The notes under the pieces were generated by a model that saw nothing but the letters and a program-made list of their open reading frames with translations, had not been told where the DNA came from and did no database searches. The position numbers and the translations under genes are program-made. This document shows positions 29,459 through 30,000 of a DNA stretch of 30,000 nt, one piece after another. Numbering within the stretch: the first letter of the stretch is position 1; each line of letters starts with the position of its first letter. Source of the DNA: Sphaeroforma sirkka (Eukaryota > Opisthokonta > Ichthyosporea > Ichthyophonida); the NCBI GenBank assembly GCA_001586965.3, contig LUCW03000243.1:82501-112500 (forward strand), written 5' to 3'.

Positions 29459-30000
29459 CTTAATTGGCACCAGATCCTATAGCAAATGGACAAGGGGCAG
29501 GAAGCAAGGTCAAGCAGAGTCAGCAGAGTTAGCAGAGTAAGCAGAGTGCGTGTATGGTAGATAAGTGCTGTAAATCGATAAGGTATGGCTTGTGCCTAGC
29601 AGCACCCACCAAGATAACGCATCGAAAGGCAGATACTGTACGCGTGCATACGACCTCGACATCCACCTCAACGTCCGTTGCCGCACACGACACATAACAC
29701 TTATCGATCGACAAGTGCACAACCAACGCGTTCTAGCATGCACATCTTTTACTTCAGATACGCAGCGGAAAGTTCAGTGTCCTTTGTAACCCCATAGGTC
29801 TTAGGCGCGTGCGTAGCCTGTACATATTAGGGTAGACATCAGGACATAAAGTGAGACGCATCTAAGCACACCACTCAGGCACGCATCAATTGCGCTGCAC
29901 TCGCATAGCAAGGTTTAATGCGAAGAAACAACAGCTCAGCCATGCGGAGAGTACAACTCAACGCAAGGTAAGTGCAAATCAATCGCTCATGTTATGTACG
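29459..30000. other. Right-hand flank, nothing supported except a 9-bp repeat
   Basis: About four tandem copies of AGCAGAGT(N) at 29513-29547, immediately upstream of the 78-residue gene. The remaining open frames (29510-29789) overlap each other on both strands and show no family features. Confidence 0.5.

Overview
This is a piece of an intron-rich eukaryotic nuclear genome. Coding sequence is a small fraction of the window. It is broken into short exons with GT..AG introns, and the introns are full of (TA)n and (CA)n microsatellites and unit-specific minisatellites. The gene set suggests a holozoan: a glycogen phosphorylase kinase alpha/beta regulatory subunit, a family best known from animals and their unicellular relatives, and a CNOT9 that reads almost like the animal protein. 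Together with compact genes, long repeat-filled introns and microexons, a unicellular relative of animals (ichthyosporean-like) would fit. The sequence alone does not prove the taxon.

Layout. (1) 1-5658, minus strand: the N-terminal ~497 residues of a phosphorylase kinase regulatory subunit in eight exons, continuing beyond the left edge. (2) 5659-7693: divergent intergenic region with no gene seen. (3) 7694-20629, plus strand: a VPS4-like MIT + AAA ATPase of about 476 residues in about 20 exons, reconstructed here by phase and homology. Three of these are microexons of 13, 20 and 10 nt. (4) 21125-21513, minus strand: a two-exon, 75-residue protein I do not recognise, convergent with VPS4. 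(5) 22525-25184, plus strand: CNOT9/RCD1, two coding exons, 351 residues, with a poly-Q N-terminal extension. (6) 25185-28601: about 3.4 kb with no supported gene. (7) 28602-29458, minus strand: a two-exon, 78-residue protein I do not recognise. (8) 29459-30000: nothing supported beyond a short repeat.

The genes are unrelated housekeeping functions: glycogen breakdown control, ESCRT-III disassembly and mRNA deadenylation. They do not form an operon-like system. The most unusual content is in the architecture of the VPS4-like gene. Besides the microexons, one exon is preceded by a minisatellite of exact 41-bp period (12 copies) whose unit includes the 3' splice site and the first bases of the exon, so eleven decoy intron-exon junctions sit in front of the real one. 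Neighbouring introns of the same gene carry three further, unrelated minisatellites. Short TTTAGGG/CCCTAAA telomere-like tracts are scattered over the window, two of them just upstream of 3' splice sites.
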